Shown here piece by piece: positions 1 to 12,392 of a DNA stretch of 64,000 bases. How positions within the stretch are numbered: position 1 is the stretch's first letter; every line of letters begins with the position of its first letter. A model generated the notes under the pieces. It saw only the letters and a list, made by a program, of their open reading frames with translations. It was not told where the DNA came from and searched no databases. The stretch is from Brachypodius melanocephalos (lineage: Eukaryota; Chordata; Aves; Passeriformes; Pycnonotidae): assembly GCA_013398615.1 (NCBI GenBank), contig VZSR01003803.1:65473521-65537520 (forward strand), written 5' to 3'. Both the position numbers and the translations under genes were made by a program.

Positions 1-2
1 GC

Positions 3-65
3 CCCCTGAAGTTTTTACTGAAGCATTCTGAGTGCAGTGGCCATCTCGACTATGACAAGCAGTAG
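3..65 (+). CDS. Possible C-terminal end of a gene (partial, unrecognised)
   Basis: The window opens with a frame that reads 20 codons and stops at TAG (63-65), ending in HLDYDKQ. The peptide has mixed charge, with Cys and His residues, and no low-complexity bias. The following ~450 bases look like a 3'UTR with an ATTAAA signal, which fits a terminal exon cut by the window edge. No splice acceptor can be seen because the exon would begin upstream. I do not recognise the protein and assign no function. Twenty open codons can arise by chance, so this rests mainly on the UTR-like context. Confidence 0.3.
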   Translation, partial: PLKFLLKHSECSGHLDYDKQ

Positions 66-520
66 TATCCTTTATAAAACAAAACTTAGTGAAGGCATGT
101 GGCTTTGAGTTAGGTGGCCATGGTACTTAATTGTAGCCATAACTGTATTTCCTCTCACTGGATTAGAAAACTGTACCTGTTACTAGAAAAAATATTGCAG
201 CACATAAAGTGATTGTCATGTTTTCATACATGTTTAAAAGTGTATTGAAGTGAATACTGCAGTCACTCAGTTTTATTCACAGAAGCAGCTTTTATCTTTT
301 ATTGCATAAGTACCCACAGATTGCAGAGTATGTTCTGTGACCTTTTTGGGATTATTTATCTTTTTTCTTCTATGCACTAGAGCTTGTGTGCTTTAATTTC
401 TGTTTGCTGAGAAGCAGCCAAATTTCCCCTTCTGTAGCAATCTATCTTTTGTGTGTGCATGTGTTTGTGTAATCCATGTTCTGATTGATGTATTAAAGGT
501 TTTGTAGAGAAATATGAGTC
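66..520 (+). other. Possible 3'UTR of the gene ending at 65
   Basis: AT-rich sequence without open frames follows the candidate stop codon. It ends near a canonical variant polyadenylation signal (ATTAAA, 492-497), followed within 30-40 bases by T/GT-rich sequence (TGTATCAGTATTTGCTTGTG), as expected downstream of a cleavage site. This is inference from layout; RNA-seq coverage would settle it. Confidence 0.28.
492..497 (+). promoter_or_regulatory. Candidate polyadenylation signal ATTAAA
   Basis: ATTAAA hexamer about 430 bases after the candidate stop codon, with GT-rich sequence downstream. The hexamer alone is common in AT-rich DNA, so the call depends on the candidate terminal exon being real. 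Confidence 0.28.
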
Positions 521-3500
521 ATCTGTATCAGTATTTGCTTGTGAATCACATTTTATGATATATTTATTAAATATAGGTTAAGACCTTGCAGACACTCAGC
601 TGGTATACATAAGAATATATAAATAATAATATAACTTAATTGTTTAAATGTGCTTTAACCTGTTAGGGCTGGGTCAGATGTGATGCCTGCTTCATGTATA
701 TGTTCCATCAGTTTGCTAATCTGAGGATTTCAGGTCCAACCGTATGAAGCATTGACAAATTGATAAGAGATTAAGTAAATCTGATTTATTCAATTTTCTT
801 TGTGTGTATAAGTCTAAAGCACTGAGGAATGAAAAGCAAGTTGCTTGGGGTAGATGAAAAGTCTTTTCAAGCACTGGAATAAATAACTGTTTCTGATAGG
901 AGATCCGATTATGGACCAGAGAATTGAATGACAAAACCTCTGACTTCAGCATCACTAGAGCTTGCATGAATGAAGTCAAGGCAAGTGACAAAAAAGTGGG
1001 TTCAAATTGTGCTTTCAGATCTTCAGTACTGGTGTAAAATATGAAGTTCACAGTTAAAAAATTCCATGTGACAAACTTTCCATGATTACCTTATTAAATG
1101 TTTCAAAACTGTGTTGTGCTTAAGGTTGCACACTCTTCTGTCTCTGCCTGTAACATGAGGGGCAAAAAATTTGATAATTTTGTCCTGAGTTTTATTGCTG
1201 GAATATAGCTGTCTAGGTCAGGAATGAATGACAGCAAGATAGACCAAGTGGAAAACATCACATAGAACTATGACAAATTAGTTTATGCTGAATTATTTCA
1301 AACTGTATTCTGGTTGTTAGTTGAGATTTGGCATCATTCCAAGAGGCAAAATGTTTTATTCTGTATTAAAATGTAATAGAAAATGTATAGCTTAAGAATT
1401 ATTGAAATTAGGCAAATTATTTATATGTGTATGCGTGTGTATATGGTTTTCCTTCCTTCCCCTTATTTATAGTGGATTTATAGAGTTTTCCTCATTGGTA
1501 TAGTTTGTTATGCTAGAAGCCTCAGGTAGAATCACAGCCCTTTTTATCATGCTGCACAAATAAATTCATATTTATAATGAGGTCAAAGTAAGCTCAGTAG
1601 ACTAAAATATTGATAAAAAATCTGAGGGTAGTTGGAACAACGTTACTTTTTGTCTAGAATCTTTGTGTCTCTGATCCCTCATAGCATGTTTCTTTTTTTT
1701 CCTACAGCTTTCTCAACCTCTGCTTTTGTACAGATTGTGTGAGGATGTGCTCGGGCTAAGTGCAGACTGTGAAAACACCATAGGGTTTTTAGCCCATGCA
1801 TTGATGTGGGCAAGGCACTGGGATTCTAGAAAAATGTTAGTTTAAGGGAAGGAAACAGGTAATAAGATGTCTAAGAAAAGTGACCTTTTGAGAAGACTGA
1901 ATGAATCATGCTTTATTTACTGATGGGAGAAACAGATTTTCATATATGTAAAAAACTGATGCCAAGGGAGAAGCAACAATATGTTTTCTATTCGTAAGGG
2001 ATAGGACAAGAATTTCAGTGTACAGCTAAAAGAATGGGGGTTAGATACTGGAAAAAAAAAAGAAAGACAAGCAGAAGACATTTAAAGAATGGGCAGAATA
2101 CTTTTGAGCAGCAAGAATTGTGAGCTCCGGAATAGATTACTTGGAGACTCTGAGGAACAGATTGGAAAACTCTCTGTCTGGATTACACCGGAATGGGACT
2201 TGGGCTATCTGACCTCTCCAGGTCCTCTTCTGTGCCCTTTTTTCCCCCTATTGGTGGTTATGTTGTTGTTGTGTTTGTTGTTTTGAGGTGAGGACTTGCT
2301 TTCCTTAAGGATCCATACCCCATAGTATGAATATATAGTAGCCTGAAGTTCCCATTTTAATTTACAGTAACATTTTGCAGGCCAGTAAGCCCTGCTGTCC
2401 AATGGATGTGTGTATTTTGGTATTTATGATCTGCAAATTAAGATAATCTTTGTAAGTTCCTGCTTCTGTATGCTGGAGGAGTAGCTGTATGCCTAATGAA
2501 ATGGTTTCCTATGAAGCAATCAAGAAACAATTTAGTTTCAGAGGCCAGTTCTGTTTCTTCACTTAATCTCTTTTCAGAGGCACCCTTAGAGTCCAGGTGG
2601 TGTTAAGAAGGAGATGAATATCTGGAAAATGGCAATTTAGAGGCATGAGATGCATTTACATTCAGTCTGGGAATATACTTGCTGCCTGTGAGTCAGCAGT
2701 GTCAAGCAACTATGCAGCAGAAAAGAAAATGATAAAAAGGACAAAAGTGACAAAATGAGTGCAAATTATGTAATCAGTGTTTCTCTTTTTATCAAAATAG
2801 TTATTTCAAACCTAAACAAGCTTTGCAAGCTAGTGGTGGTAACATTTTGAAGTATTAGAGTAATAAGCATTCATTGGATTTTGTTAGTATTGATATAATT
2901 TTCAGTAATGCTGTGTTAATATCTAGGTGACATTTATCCCAGCTGCTAAGTAGTAGAAAAAGGTGATTTTTAAAATAAAAAAAAAGATATGCATGAAATG
3001 AAAAGGCTTTTTATTATATGAAATGAGGTTGTATGGGGGAAATATGTTGTTGTTACCAGATGGAGATGCCTTGTTTCCATGTAGAAGGGTTGAGTGACTT
3101 AAAAAATAAAATGGGGAGTCTCTTTATAATGGTGCTGTGTGATCCCCTGTGGTTTATTACTACTAATTTACTTACCTTGGCACTGATTCATATGCCCTAG
3201 CAATTTTAAGCTCATGCAGGGCCATTACATCATATGGTTTAAACTCTGTGTAATATAGGCTTTTTCTAAATCTGTGCAGCTACCTTTCTATTAGGCTGGT
3301 ACTTATCATGGAGTGCAGCTTCTAGAAGTGTTTGGTCTTCATTTACAGATGTGGAAGATGCATTGCACTCTAACTCCATCAGTAGTTAATGGTCCTCATT
3401 GCTGAAAAATGTAATTAAGCTCTATTTCTAATATGAATTTGTCTGGCTTCTGTTTCTGGTGTTGCCTCTGGTTTCTTCTTCAGAGCTCCAATGCTTTATT

Positions 3501-4242
3501 CTGAGTGAGATGTTTATACTCTCTAATGAAGTCACCTTTAAATACTCTTGTTTTAAACTAATCAGACATCTCCTTAACTCTTGCTGTAAGGCACTTTCTC
3601 TAGTCTCTTGTTACTGTATCAATATGAATTGTTTTGGTTGTATTTTTATTAAAAGGTTTAAAAGAGAACTGCACATGTGCTTTTAACATCTGCCTGGCCA
3701 ATGCAATACAATGTACTAAAATCAATACTCTTTGTTGTTTTCCTATTGATTTATCCAAAGATTGCTCTGTACTTCTTCGTTTCTGTGTCATCATCCTAGG
3801 AGATCAGATTGACATACTGGCTCACTAGAATTTTTTGTAGATGTTACTCTTCTAAACTTGTATAGAGTTCTACAGAATAGGTTAGAATATTTTATGCCCA
3901 GCTCTAAACTTTAGATTATTTCCCTGGTCCCTCTGCCAGCGGTGGCTTGTATTAACAACAACCCTTTGTCTTCTAGATCATTAGTAAACTTTAAATAGCA
4001 AATGGCCAAAAACTGTTCTTGGTGGGTCCTATTTAGTTACAAATTTATGTTAAATAATATCTTTTAAAAAATTAATTTTATTATGTTTGCAAATTACTTG
4101 TTTTTTAAATCAAAATAAAGAATGGATAAATAATTTTTCTTTGAAAATGCCAGATACATTCTGTTAGCACTCCTCTCACATATTTATTACAATCACGATT
4201 TTTTAGCTGTCAGCTTTTTTAGCTGTGGACTGTAGCAGAACC
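521..4242. other. Non-coding stretch, no recognised repeat
   Basis: AT-rich sequence with short T and A runs and a (GTT)n-like tract near 2263-2285. A short open segment with a consensus-like splice donor lies on the - strand at 3176-3279 (see findings). I see no other gene or mobile-element signature. Confidence 0.5.
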
Positions 4243-4645
4243 ACTAAGATGATCAGAGGGCTGGAGCACCTCTCATATGAAGACAGGATGAGAAAGTTGG
4301 GGCTATTGAGCCTGAATAAGAGAAGGGTCCATCAAGACTTTACAGCACCTTGCAGTATCTAAGTGGGGCTGGAGAGGGACTTTTCATGAGGGCCTGAAGT
4401 GATAGGACATGGGAGAATGGCCTTAGACTGAAGGAAGGCAGGTTTAGATTAAATATTAGGAAGAAATTCTTTACTGTGTGGGTGGTGAGATTGCTCGGAG
4501 AGATGATGGACTCCTCAGCCCTGGAAGCGTTAAAGACCAGGCTGGATGGGGCTCTGAGTTACCTGCTGTAGTGAAAGGTGTCCCTGACCAAAGGTGATCT
4601 TTAAAGTCCCTCCTTCCAACCCAAATCATTCCATGATTCTATGAG
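4243..4645 (+). mobile_element. CR1 LINE, 5'-truncated 3' end
   Basis: About 400 bases match the 3' end of avian CR1 retrotransposons. The segment opens with the conserved run TGATCAGAGGGCTGGAGCAC, continues with the GAAGACAGGATGAGAAAGTTGGGG block, has TTAGGAAGAAATTCTTTACTGTG in the middle, and ends with CCAACCCAAATCATTCCATG plus the tail ATTCTATGAG. It covers only the last coding bases and the 3'UTR of the LINE, so it is a dead 5'-truncated insertion. Differences from the expected pattern (for example in the block after TTTACTGTG) suggest moderate age. Confidence 0.9.
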
Positions 4646-4914
4646 TTTCTGCGTACATATATTAATTTTAATGCTGGCAGACATATATTTGGATATATTA
4701 ATGTAAATATCTAAGAATGTAGTAACTTAATACCTGAAAGTAGTTTCTCAAAACTAAATTTAATAAAGAAAATCCTCAGTTTCTGTGATGCTTAGAGAAA
4801 AACTTCCTTTGATTTCTGTGAGGCCCATAGTGTACATACCTGGGCTTATGTATGTGAAGCCTGTATATATGGAGAGTCTAAATAGCATATATATCCAGTT
4901 TTGTTTCAACTTAA

Positions 4915-5036
4915 ATTAATTATTAATTTAATTATTAAATTAATAATTAATATTTAATATAAATTTAAAATATAAATTGATATATACATTATATAATAGA
5001 ACTCTAAATATACATTTAATTATTAAATTAATAATT
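4915..5036. repeat. AT-only palindrome with a repeated core
   Basis: Arms 4915-4930 and 4936-4951 are perfectly complementary (16 bp each) around a 5-base centre. A 23-bp part of this palindrome (4926-4948) recurs as a direct repeat at 5014-5036. The sequence is made only of A and T in the arms, so some self-complementarity is expected by composition, but 16 bp with a 5-base loop is strong. It could extrude as a cruciform or be an AT-rich minisatellite remnant. Confidence 0.7.
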
Positions 5037-7581
5037 TAGGTTTTTGAACAGTTTATTCAACTATCTAGAAAAATAATAGACCTCTGTCATGCTGGTTGAC
5101 TAATTGTGTCTTAAGATATATTTTTGCCTTGTTAACTATTTGAATGTGATTTCTGAAATGGAGAAACTTTGGAAGAATATTTGGCTTTCCTTTCTGAGCT
5201 GAAGGCTACCTTGTCAGTCCTGCTGTGATGGGAGAACAAATGCATGTAGGTGTGAGCAACAGCAAACTGGGTTGTGTTAGCAGTAGCCTGTAGAAGGGCA
5301 TTCTCAGTGGGGTCTGGAACTTACTGTCAGTGTAATTGGGTGCTGCAGTTCCTAAAAAGTGGGACTTGGCAGGCTGATACCGGGCAAAGTCATGCCTGTA
5401 CTGCTGCTGGGGTTCAGTTCTTGCAAAGGGCAGTTTGGTGTTCCCAGTGGAGCTGTTGGAAGGATGGATGACACCAGGGGTGCTGCCCACCCTGGAAAAG
5501 TAGTGGGAGTCACTTCTGTGCTTCTCTTTTTGGATTGATGCTGATTACCGCTGTGAGTTCCTTATACAGAAGGTATTAAGTAGATATTTAAGTCATTCCA
5601 CTCTCCCTTAAATGTTTTTGCCTGCAGAAAACAGGTAGAATAGAAAAAATACCTCTAAACCTCATTTCTTCCCTTGGTGTTGCGATTTTGGCCATGCTCA
5701 TCCTTGGTTCAATTTGCACCCACAGCTCAGCTTGCACACTCTGTATTTTGTGCTCTTCATAACATTTGGACATAATTAGTGTGCTAGTAAAATAGAGCAG
5801 CACACGAATATTAAGAATTTGGAAGCACAAGTATAAAATTAATAAAATCAGTGTAAAATGAAAGCCACCAGAAGCGTTTGCCTTGCAATTTTTTTTGTGT
5901 TATTTATCATTTTTCATTGGCCTCACTATTAAGTATATTGAAATGTGTTACCCAGTTTAGCATTTGATTTGTGTGCAAGACTGTTAGCCTCAGGATTCAG
6001 CTACAGCTCACTAAATGGCTGGGTCATTCTTAGTGTATGCTGAGAAAGCCCGGGGAATGAGAAACCTTCCCTATTGTCTCAGAGTAACTTTTACTGTGTT
6101 TTTCCTCCCAACCTATGATAAGTATTGTTTTGTTGTGGTATGGGTTTCTTTTTCAGCTTTTTGGTTGTGATTTTATTATTATTTACTTATTGAAAAATTT
6201 TGTGACATCATTATCTGTAATATCTGGAGGATAAAAAAAAATACCCTTTTCCAGTTGAGAGTAAAAAGTCTGATTTGTGCAATGAGATGCCATTCATAAA
6301 CTTTCACAGAAAGTTCTGTTAGCCAATTGTTTGTAAACTCTGACAGTAGAATTGTGTTTAAATCTTATTTCTCAGGTAATTATGATGCCAAACATACTTC
6401 CAAATCTCAGGCTTTCTGCATAGTATGCAAAAAATACCAGAGCATGATATTTATTATGTTTGTACGCCCAGAGGGGGAAGAAAGGTGCCAAATAAATGTA
6501 GTGAAGGCTGTCTAAATTATTTCCGTGGCTGAAGGATGAGGGAACATTTTAATCTTAGAGCCTGTGGGAGTTTGGGAGGAGCGTTTCTGGGAGGAGAGTA
6601 AGTGTAGACTGAGATTTGTAGTGATTCAGAGTTTGTTAGTAAAAGCCACGTGGAGAAATTGCTAATTTTGGGCTGATGGGTCATCTCTGGCAGTTCTTTA
6701 CAATCCGACAAACTTGTTTCCTGCTAATTGTACATGTTCCAATTATGTTTGAAGGAGATTTAATTGGAATAATTTTAGAAATTGCATCCGGTAAGGAAGA
6801 ATTGGGGAATACAGAGGTTTAAAACTGATGTGTAGCAGCAAAAGATAAATGAGGGAATGTGACTCTAGGGCAGTTTTAAGTGGTATGCCAAGGTAGGCAG
6901 TCTGGTCACAGGTGTGGTGACCTCTCTCCAGGCTCTGGTGGACTCTGTATATCTGAAATCCTGCATGTCTTTTCTGGGCATCAGGAGGCATGTGTGTATT
7001 TTTATTTTTTTTTTTTTTCTCCAATTTGCAAATTCCTCTGGTGTTCATCTGACTAAATTGGCTACCCTGCCACAGTGCCAGGAAGGCTTGCAGCATTGTA
7101 CAGGTGCTGGCTGTGTTTGAGAGGTGATACAGAAGGAGACTCAAGTTGACTTTTGGATGACTTATGTGTTTGTGGAAGGAGAATTTTAGAGGAAACAAGA
7201 CATTATTTGCAGCAGATCTCTATGTAAATCATCTAAAAATGGTTTGCCAGAAGAATTTTATCTCATATGGTTTCAACAGTCTGGATGCTAAGATGTTCTG
7301 TCCTGTTTAGAAAGGAAAGCACAAACCAGCTTTGTAGAGGTCTGACAGAGGTGCAGGATACCAGTTCTGTGCTGAGTAGGAGCTGATTTATTAATGTAAA
7401 GGAAAGCATCTTTAAATGCACTGCTGGAATTCTTTGTCTTTTTTTGAGTTTTATGCGATTGGTTAAAAATTGATGACAGTAGATTATTTAAACTCCCTTG
7501 GCTTAATGCTTCTTTTCAGCAGTTACCACCCATTATCCAGAAGGCATAGGAGTGTGTTTTTGCCTACCTAACCTGCTACAG
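5037..7581. other. Non-coding stretch, no recognised repeat
   Basis: Mixed AT-rich DNA. A slightly GC-richer part at about 5200-5560 and a T-run at about 7005-7018 are the only landmarks. Open frames here (for example 6743-7198 on the - strand) have no recognisable domain and cross low-complexity T/A runs, so I treat them as chance frames. Confidence 0.5.
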
Positions 7582-7779
7582 TGCTGTGCTGGTTTTGGCA
7601 GGGTAGAGTTAGTTTACTTTACGGTGCTGGCTGTGTTTTTGATTTGTGCTGAACACAGGGTTGATAATTTGGAGGTGTTCTTGGTATTGCTGAGCAGTGC
7701 TTACACAGAGTCAAGGCCTTTTCTGACCTTTTACAAATGACAAAGGGATATTCCATACCATTTGACCTCATGCTCAGTG

Positions 7780-7785
7780 TATAAA
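7780..7785 (+). promoter_or_regulatory. LTR TATA box
   Basis: TATAAA follows the block TTTGACCTCATGCTCAGTG, in the position of the U3 promoter of the ERVL-type LTR. It lies about 165 bases before the ATTAAA signal. Whether this solo LTR still drives transcription cannot be told from sequence. Confidence 0.6.
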
Positions 7786-7949
7786 GTGGGGAGAGGAGGA
7801 GGCAGAGTGTTGTTGGAGCGCTGGTGGTTTTTTTCCCAAGTCACCATTACATGTGATGGGGCCCTGCTCTCCTGGAGATGCCTGATCATGGGAAGCAGTG
7901 AGTTACTTCTTGGTTTTGCTGTCTTGTGTGCATGGCTTTTGCTTTCCCT

Positions 7950-7955
7950 ATTAAA
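7950..7955 (+). promoter_or_regulatory. LTR polyadenylation signal ATTAAA
   Basis: ATTAAA in the context GCTTTCCCTATTAAACTTCC, the usual R-region signal of avian ERVL LTRs. Confidence 0.6.
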
Positions 7956-8072
7956 CTTCCTTTATCTCAACCCATGAGTTCTCTTTTACCCTTCCAACCC
8001 TGATTCTGCTGGTGGGGCAGTGAGTGAGTGCCTGCCTTGGGGCTTGGCTGCTGGCTGGGCTAAACCGCAGCA

Positions 8073-9266
8073 AATACTGAAGATGAGTTCACTTAAATCA
8101 GAGGCAAACAACCAAGTGCTGTGATAAACTGGCTCCTGGTAAAACAGGAGTCTGTGTGCCCCTAGAGGACGGTGACTTCAGTCTGGGCAGACTTGCCTCT
8201 TGGAGAAGGTAAATGTCACCAGCTGGCCCATCTGTAGTCCTCCCAAACTATAGGAAGTTGGTAGCAGGTTCATCTCAAGCTGTGGTTCACAGTTCCTTCC
8301 TCTGAATGGCACATGGTGAGGATGGGGAACAGTCTATCACAATATGCTCTTTGGAATATGGTTTGAAATTTCTAAGCCATCATTTAACTCTCCCCGAAGC
8401 CAAGTGTAGAGCTTCATAGTTATGCATTTTTTCTCTTTATGTAAGTTCTTTGCTTTCTCATTTCCCCTTCCTCCTTGTAAACAAAATAGAGAATGATGAA
8501 CACAATTGAAAGATGTGCTTTGGGAAATGGAAAGCAGGAGAAGTAGACAGAAATCTATTTTAACCCATCAGTATTATAACTGAAACAATGGAGTAAAATG
8601 TTAACTTGTTTTTGCAAAACATTGTCTTAAGTTGGCTGCTTACCCAAGAGCTGAGTAAGGAACTACCCTTTCTAGACAGTAAGTCATCTAATAAGACAGA
8701 CTTTTATGACATACTGATTTTAGCTGATAAATTGGATGAGCAGTTATACTTTATTTCAGGATTTAAATAGGATTTATATCTCATATATTAAGAAGACATT
8801 TGTTTTGATGCTGTGTAATGCAGTGGTTTGCATGGTATGCTTCCTTCATTGCTACTTCTTTTACCTGTTCTTTGCTGAGATACAAACCATCAAGTTTTAC
8901 TTCTATTAATTTAAAAACATTAGACTTATTAAAAAAGTGCATGTGCATGCATCACAGCTAAGAGTGAAGGCTCATAGGCTTATATTCCTTATACTCTTTT
9001 TATGTTTTAAAGGAGCAAGGAGGAGAAAAAGATCAAGATGAAAATCGAGAAGCAATCAGCTAAAATTCTTTTAATAAGAAAATTTAAATTCACAAACACA
9101 CTGTGTAACTGAATTTTTATTTAATAGAAATCTCTTAAATGTAGTTTAAATATTAAGAATAGGTAAATAAACGTGAGACTAAAAGGTAACATGTTTTGTA
9201 AATGTGGATGAGAATATAGTGAATGTATTAAGTGTGGAGAAAGATAAACCTGGCATCATACCTGGC
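8073..9266. other. Non-coding stretch, no recognised repeat
   Basis: No mobile-element or exon pattern recognised. A small hairpin-like sequence (CTCCTGGTAAAACAGGAG, near 8131-8148) is present but too short to interpret. Confidence 0.5.
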
Positions 9267-9391
9267 CACAGGGCCAGGCTGAATGGGACTTTGAGCAACC
9301 TGATCTAGTTAAATGGCATCCTGCCCATGGCAGGGGGAGTGGAACTAGATGATCTTTAAGCTCCTGCCCACCCAAACCAGTCTAGGATAAA
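9267..9391 (+). mobile_element. CR1 LINE 3' end fragment
   Basis: Short CR1 tail on the + strand: GGGCCAGGCTGAATGGGACT, TTTGAGCAACCTGATCTAGT, CCTGCCCATGGCAGGGGGAG, GGAACTAGATGATCTTTAAG and CCACCCAAACCAGTCTAGGA, in the consensus order of the CR1 3'UTR. It is heavily 5'-truncated, and the octamer tail has decayed. Confidence 0.88.
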
Positions 9392-12334
9392 TGAAAAAAA
9401 AAATAAAAGGAATATAATTTTTGTTGTACATTGGAACTCCTAAGGGAATGTTTGAAGCAAAGAATAAATATGCTGGTGGGTAAGAGCACTAGTGTACCTG
9501 AGGGAAGGCAAGACAGGAGGGGCTAAAGAAATGAGAAGTAACTGCACTAATGTTAATTCAGTTATTCCTAATGCTGGGAGTGTTCCAAGGGAAAGTTAAC
9601 TCTGGAGAGCTTGTATGCTAGAGGAAGTCTTTACTGCTTAAGGCAGTAGTGGAGGAGAACTTGAACAAGGACATTAGAGAGGGGCTAGAGAATGTCCAGA
9701 TTTAACCAGGCACATCTCATCTCAGTATAAGAATTATATAAAACAGAAGAAGATACCTTTGCCTCTTTGCTGATGGGGTTGAATCTCCAGCTCAAACTGG
9801 TGTTGCAAAGCTGGTAGGATTTTTTTAATTATTATTTTTCTTTTGTCTTTAGTCAGATCAAAAACTTCCCACCTCTTTTGCCTTTGTCATTAATTTGAAC
9901 ATCTTACTGCAAGTAGGATGTTTTAACTATTTACAACTTTCCATTTTAATACTCCAAATTTTGTGCACATTTTATCTCTGCCTGCTACAATTGAATTATA
10001 TGGTAAGTAATATATCTGAGATCTTTCAAAGCTTGGCTTTAGCAAATTAGATCTCATCTTTGTCAAGTCTAGGAGTGCCCTACATATATCTGGTCAAGGT
10101 GTGTTATATGTTTCTTGTATATGTGTCTGTGTAAAGTTGTGAATTCTTTGACCTCAGCAATGTTTCCCTGCCAAGTGGCTGCCTGTTAAATTATGAAATG
10201 CCATGTGGCAAATCTCTCTGAGGAGTTTCATGGCCTCACTTCCGACTATATTAATTCTTTTTTATGTGAAGAACATCAGAAACTTTGATAATAAATAACC
10301 AGTTTAATTTGCTCATTGCTGCACCTCTAGACAGATAGCATTGTCTTCTTTTGACCAGTACATTATTGGAACTGTAAGACCTAGTGATTGATTATTATCG
10401 GAAGGAATTTAGTCTAGCTGTTTGTAGATGAATCCTGAAATGTTTGGTTTCTGAATGTGGACTTTTTTCCTGGTATTTATACTGTGGTGTGGCATTGAAT
10501 GATCCTTATTCTTGTGCCTAAGAAGCTTTCTGTATTGACTCCCATTTAATAATTTGTACTTATTTTGTTGGTATTTAGCTATTTAAACTGATGCCAAGGT
10601 ACTGAATATATATATCTGATACTTCTGAGTGGTATTTTTTTTGTACTGATGGGAACATAATTCATAACACGCTCATATACTGGCCCTTGTGTGTATGCTT
10701 GTTTGCTGCCACGTTTCTAAATGAAGAATGAACTTACAGAATTTATTAAAAAATGCTTCTACAATTCTGGGGAAAAAGAAAGCTAGTATTAAATTAGTCA
10801 ACACTGATTACTGCAAGATGACTGTTCACCTTTGGTTTTGTTTTTTCTGAGTATAAACGAAAAATTATATATTTTAATTGTGTAAGAGTATGATAGAAAT
10901 AATTATTCCTTATGTTAGCGAAACTCCCAACAAGACTAGTGCGTATTAGAAAAAGGAAAATGTTAATCAATGCAGGGCCTAGTTCCATTCCCAGAGCTAA
11001 ATTTCTAAGGCATGTGGGGTTTTTTTGAAAGTTAAGAGAAACGAGTATGAATGATTCTCTTCTATGACATGTGTGCATAAAATAAATAAAGAACCCGCAC
11101 TTTTCCATGTTAGGTATTTTGTGTTATGTTCCAAGATGGGAAGAATAAGAGGATGAGATCTCCTTTACAAAGAGGATGAGCACATTCACAGCAAGGTGTG
11201 AGCTATATAAATGGCAAGCCACAGATATTTTTATTGAGAGTAACACAGGCACTTGTAACAATTTTTGCATTGTTTGCATCATGCATCTTCCTAAACATGG
11301 GAGTAACGTATGATTTTGTTTTCCTCTTATAAACTTGAGTAAGATACAGCAGAAGAAAACATTTACAGGTAAGTTATTGCATTTACTTTTATCAAGTTAA
11401 TATTTACAGGTGTTGTCTTCAGTATTTGTGGAGTTTGGAATGCATAGCAGGAATAGGGCAGTAAACATTATTTTATGTATAAATATATGCACATTTTCAT
11501 AGAAATCAAAGTACAAAAATTTTGATGAGCTGAGATAATGTTTCAATTATTTTTAATAATACAACTATTAGGTGTTTTACAAAACTGGATATAATTTAGG
11601 TATTAATTGCCAGAAGATGATCAGATCGTAGCATTTCTAGATGGCATACAGAATTGGAATAAAATAGAACTTAGGTACCTGGAGAGCACTCCAGCTGTCT
11701 TGACATACAGATGCAATTATCTTTAGGAGATATTTGAATTAACTTGTGCTGCATTACTGGACTTGAAGGGAGGTTATTTTGGGTAAAACTCAGCACCTTG
11801 TCTTGTTTCAGGTTAGAAGATAATTCTGCTTCTATTTGGCTTTTCTTTTTTTCCTACCAATTCACATTTTATGAAATCTTCCTCCTTATTTTCTGAAAAT
11901 TGAGCTTGTTTAAAGTGCTGTGAGTACTCGTAATAACTTTTAAAAAGTCTTTTTCCCTTGAACACTGATGTATAAAAAACTCAAGACACCTCCATACCAA
12001 GATTTAGTACTTCCAAATTAATTAATTTTCTAAAAGGACAAATGAAGTATTTTTACTGTCTGTTCAGGAGTTGATTATGATGGTAAATGTGAACACGGTC
12101 ATCATGCAGTAAGCAGCGGGTGGTGTTTGATGTGTGAACATTTATCTGTTTGTGCTCTGGGTGTGAATGTGGAGGGACAGTGCCCTCTGCTCTGAATGCC
12201 TGGGAAAAGCAGAACCACCTTGTTGTGTCGCCCTGGTGCTCAGCATAGCACCTGCTGTGTGAGAACAAATTACACATCCTTTGGTTTGTCTAAACCTGCA
12301 CGTGCTTCCTGATTCCAGAAGATGGTACTGGGTG

Positions 12335-12392
12335 AGCCTCTTGCTAGAACCATTAGGAGTGAACCATAGAGTTCCAGCCTCTTGCTAGAACC
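12335..12392 (+). repeat. Two 17-bp direct repeats, 41 bp apart start to start
   Basis: AGCCTCTTGCTAGAACC occurs exactly at 12335-12351 and again at 12376-12392. The spacer is unrelated. This may be a local duplication scar or chance; there is no other sign of an array. Confidence 0.7.

Larger units (their letters stand above)
7582..8072 (+). mobile_element. Solo LTR of an avian ERVL-type endogenous retrovirus
   Basis: The segment matches the pattern I know for avian ERVL LTRs. It has GGTTTTGGCAGGGTAGAGTT near the left end, then GAGCAGTGCTTACACAGAGT and CAAGGCCTTTTCTGACC, CAAAGGGATATTCCATACCA before a TATA box (7780-7785), CTCTCCTGGAGATGCCTGA, CTATTAAACTTCCTTTATCT with an ATTAAA signal (7950-7955), and a right end near CTAAACCGCAGCA. 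No internal retroviral region flanks it on either side, so it is a solo LTR left by recombination. I could not find a clear target-site duplication, so the edges may be off by a few bases. The region after CTTTTCTGACC appears shortened compared with typical copies. Confidence 0.85.
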
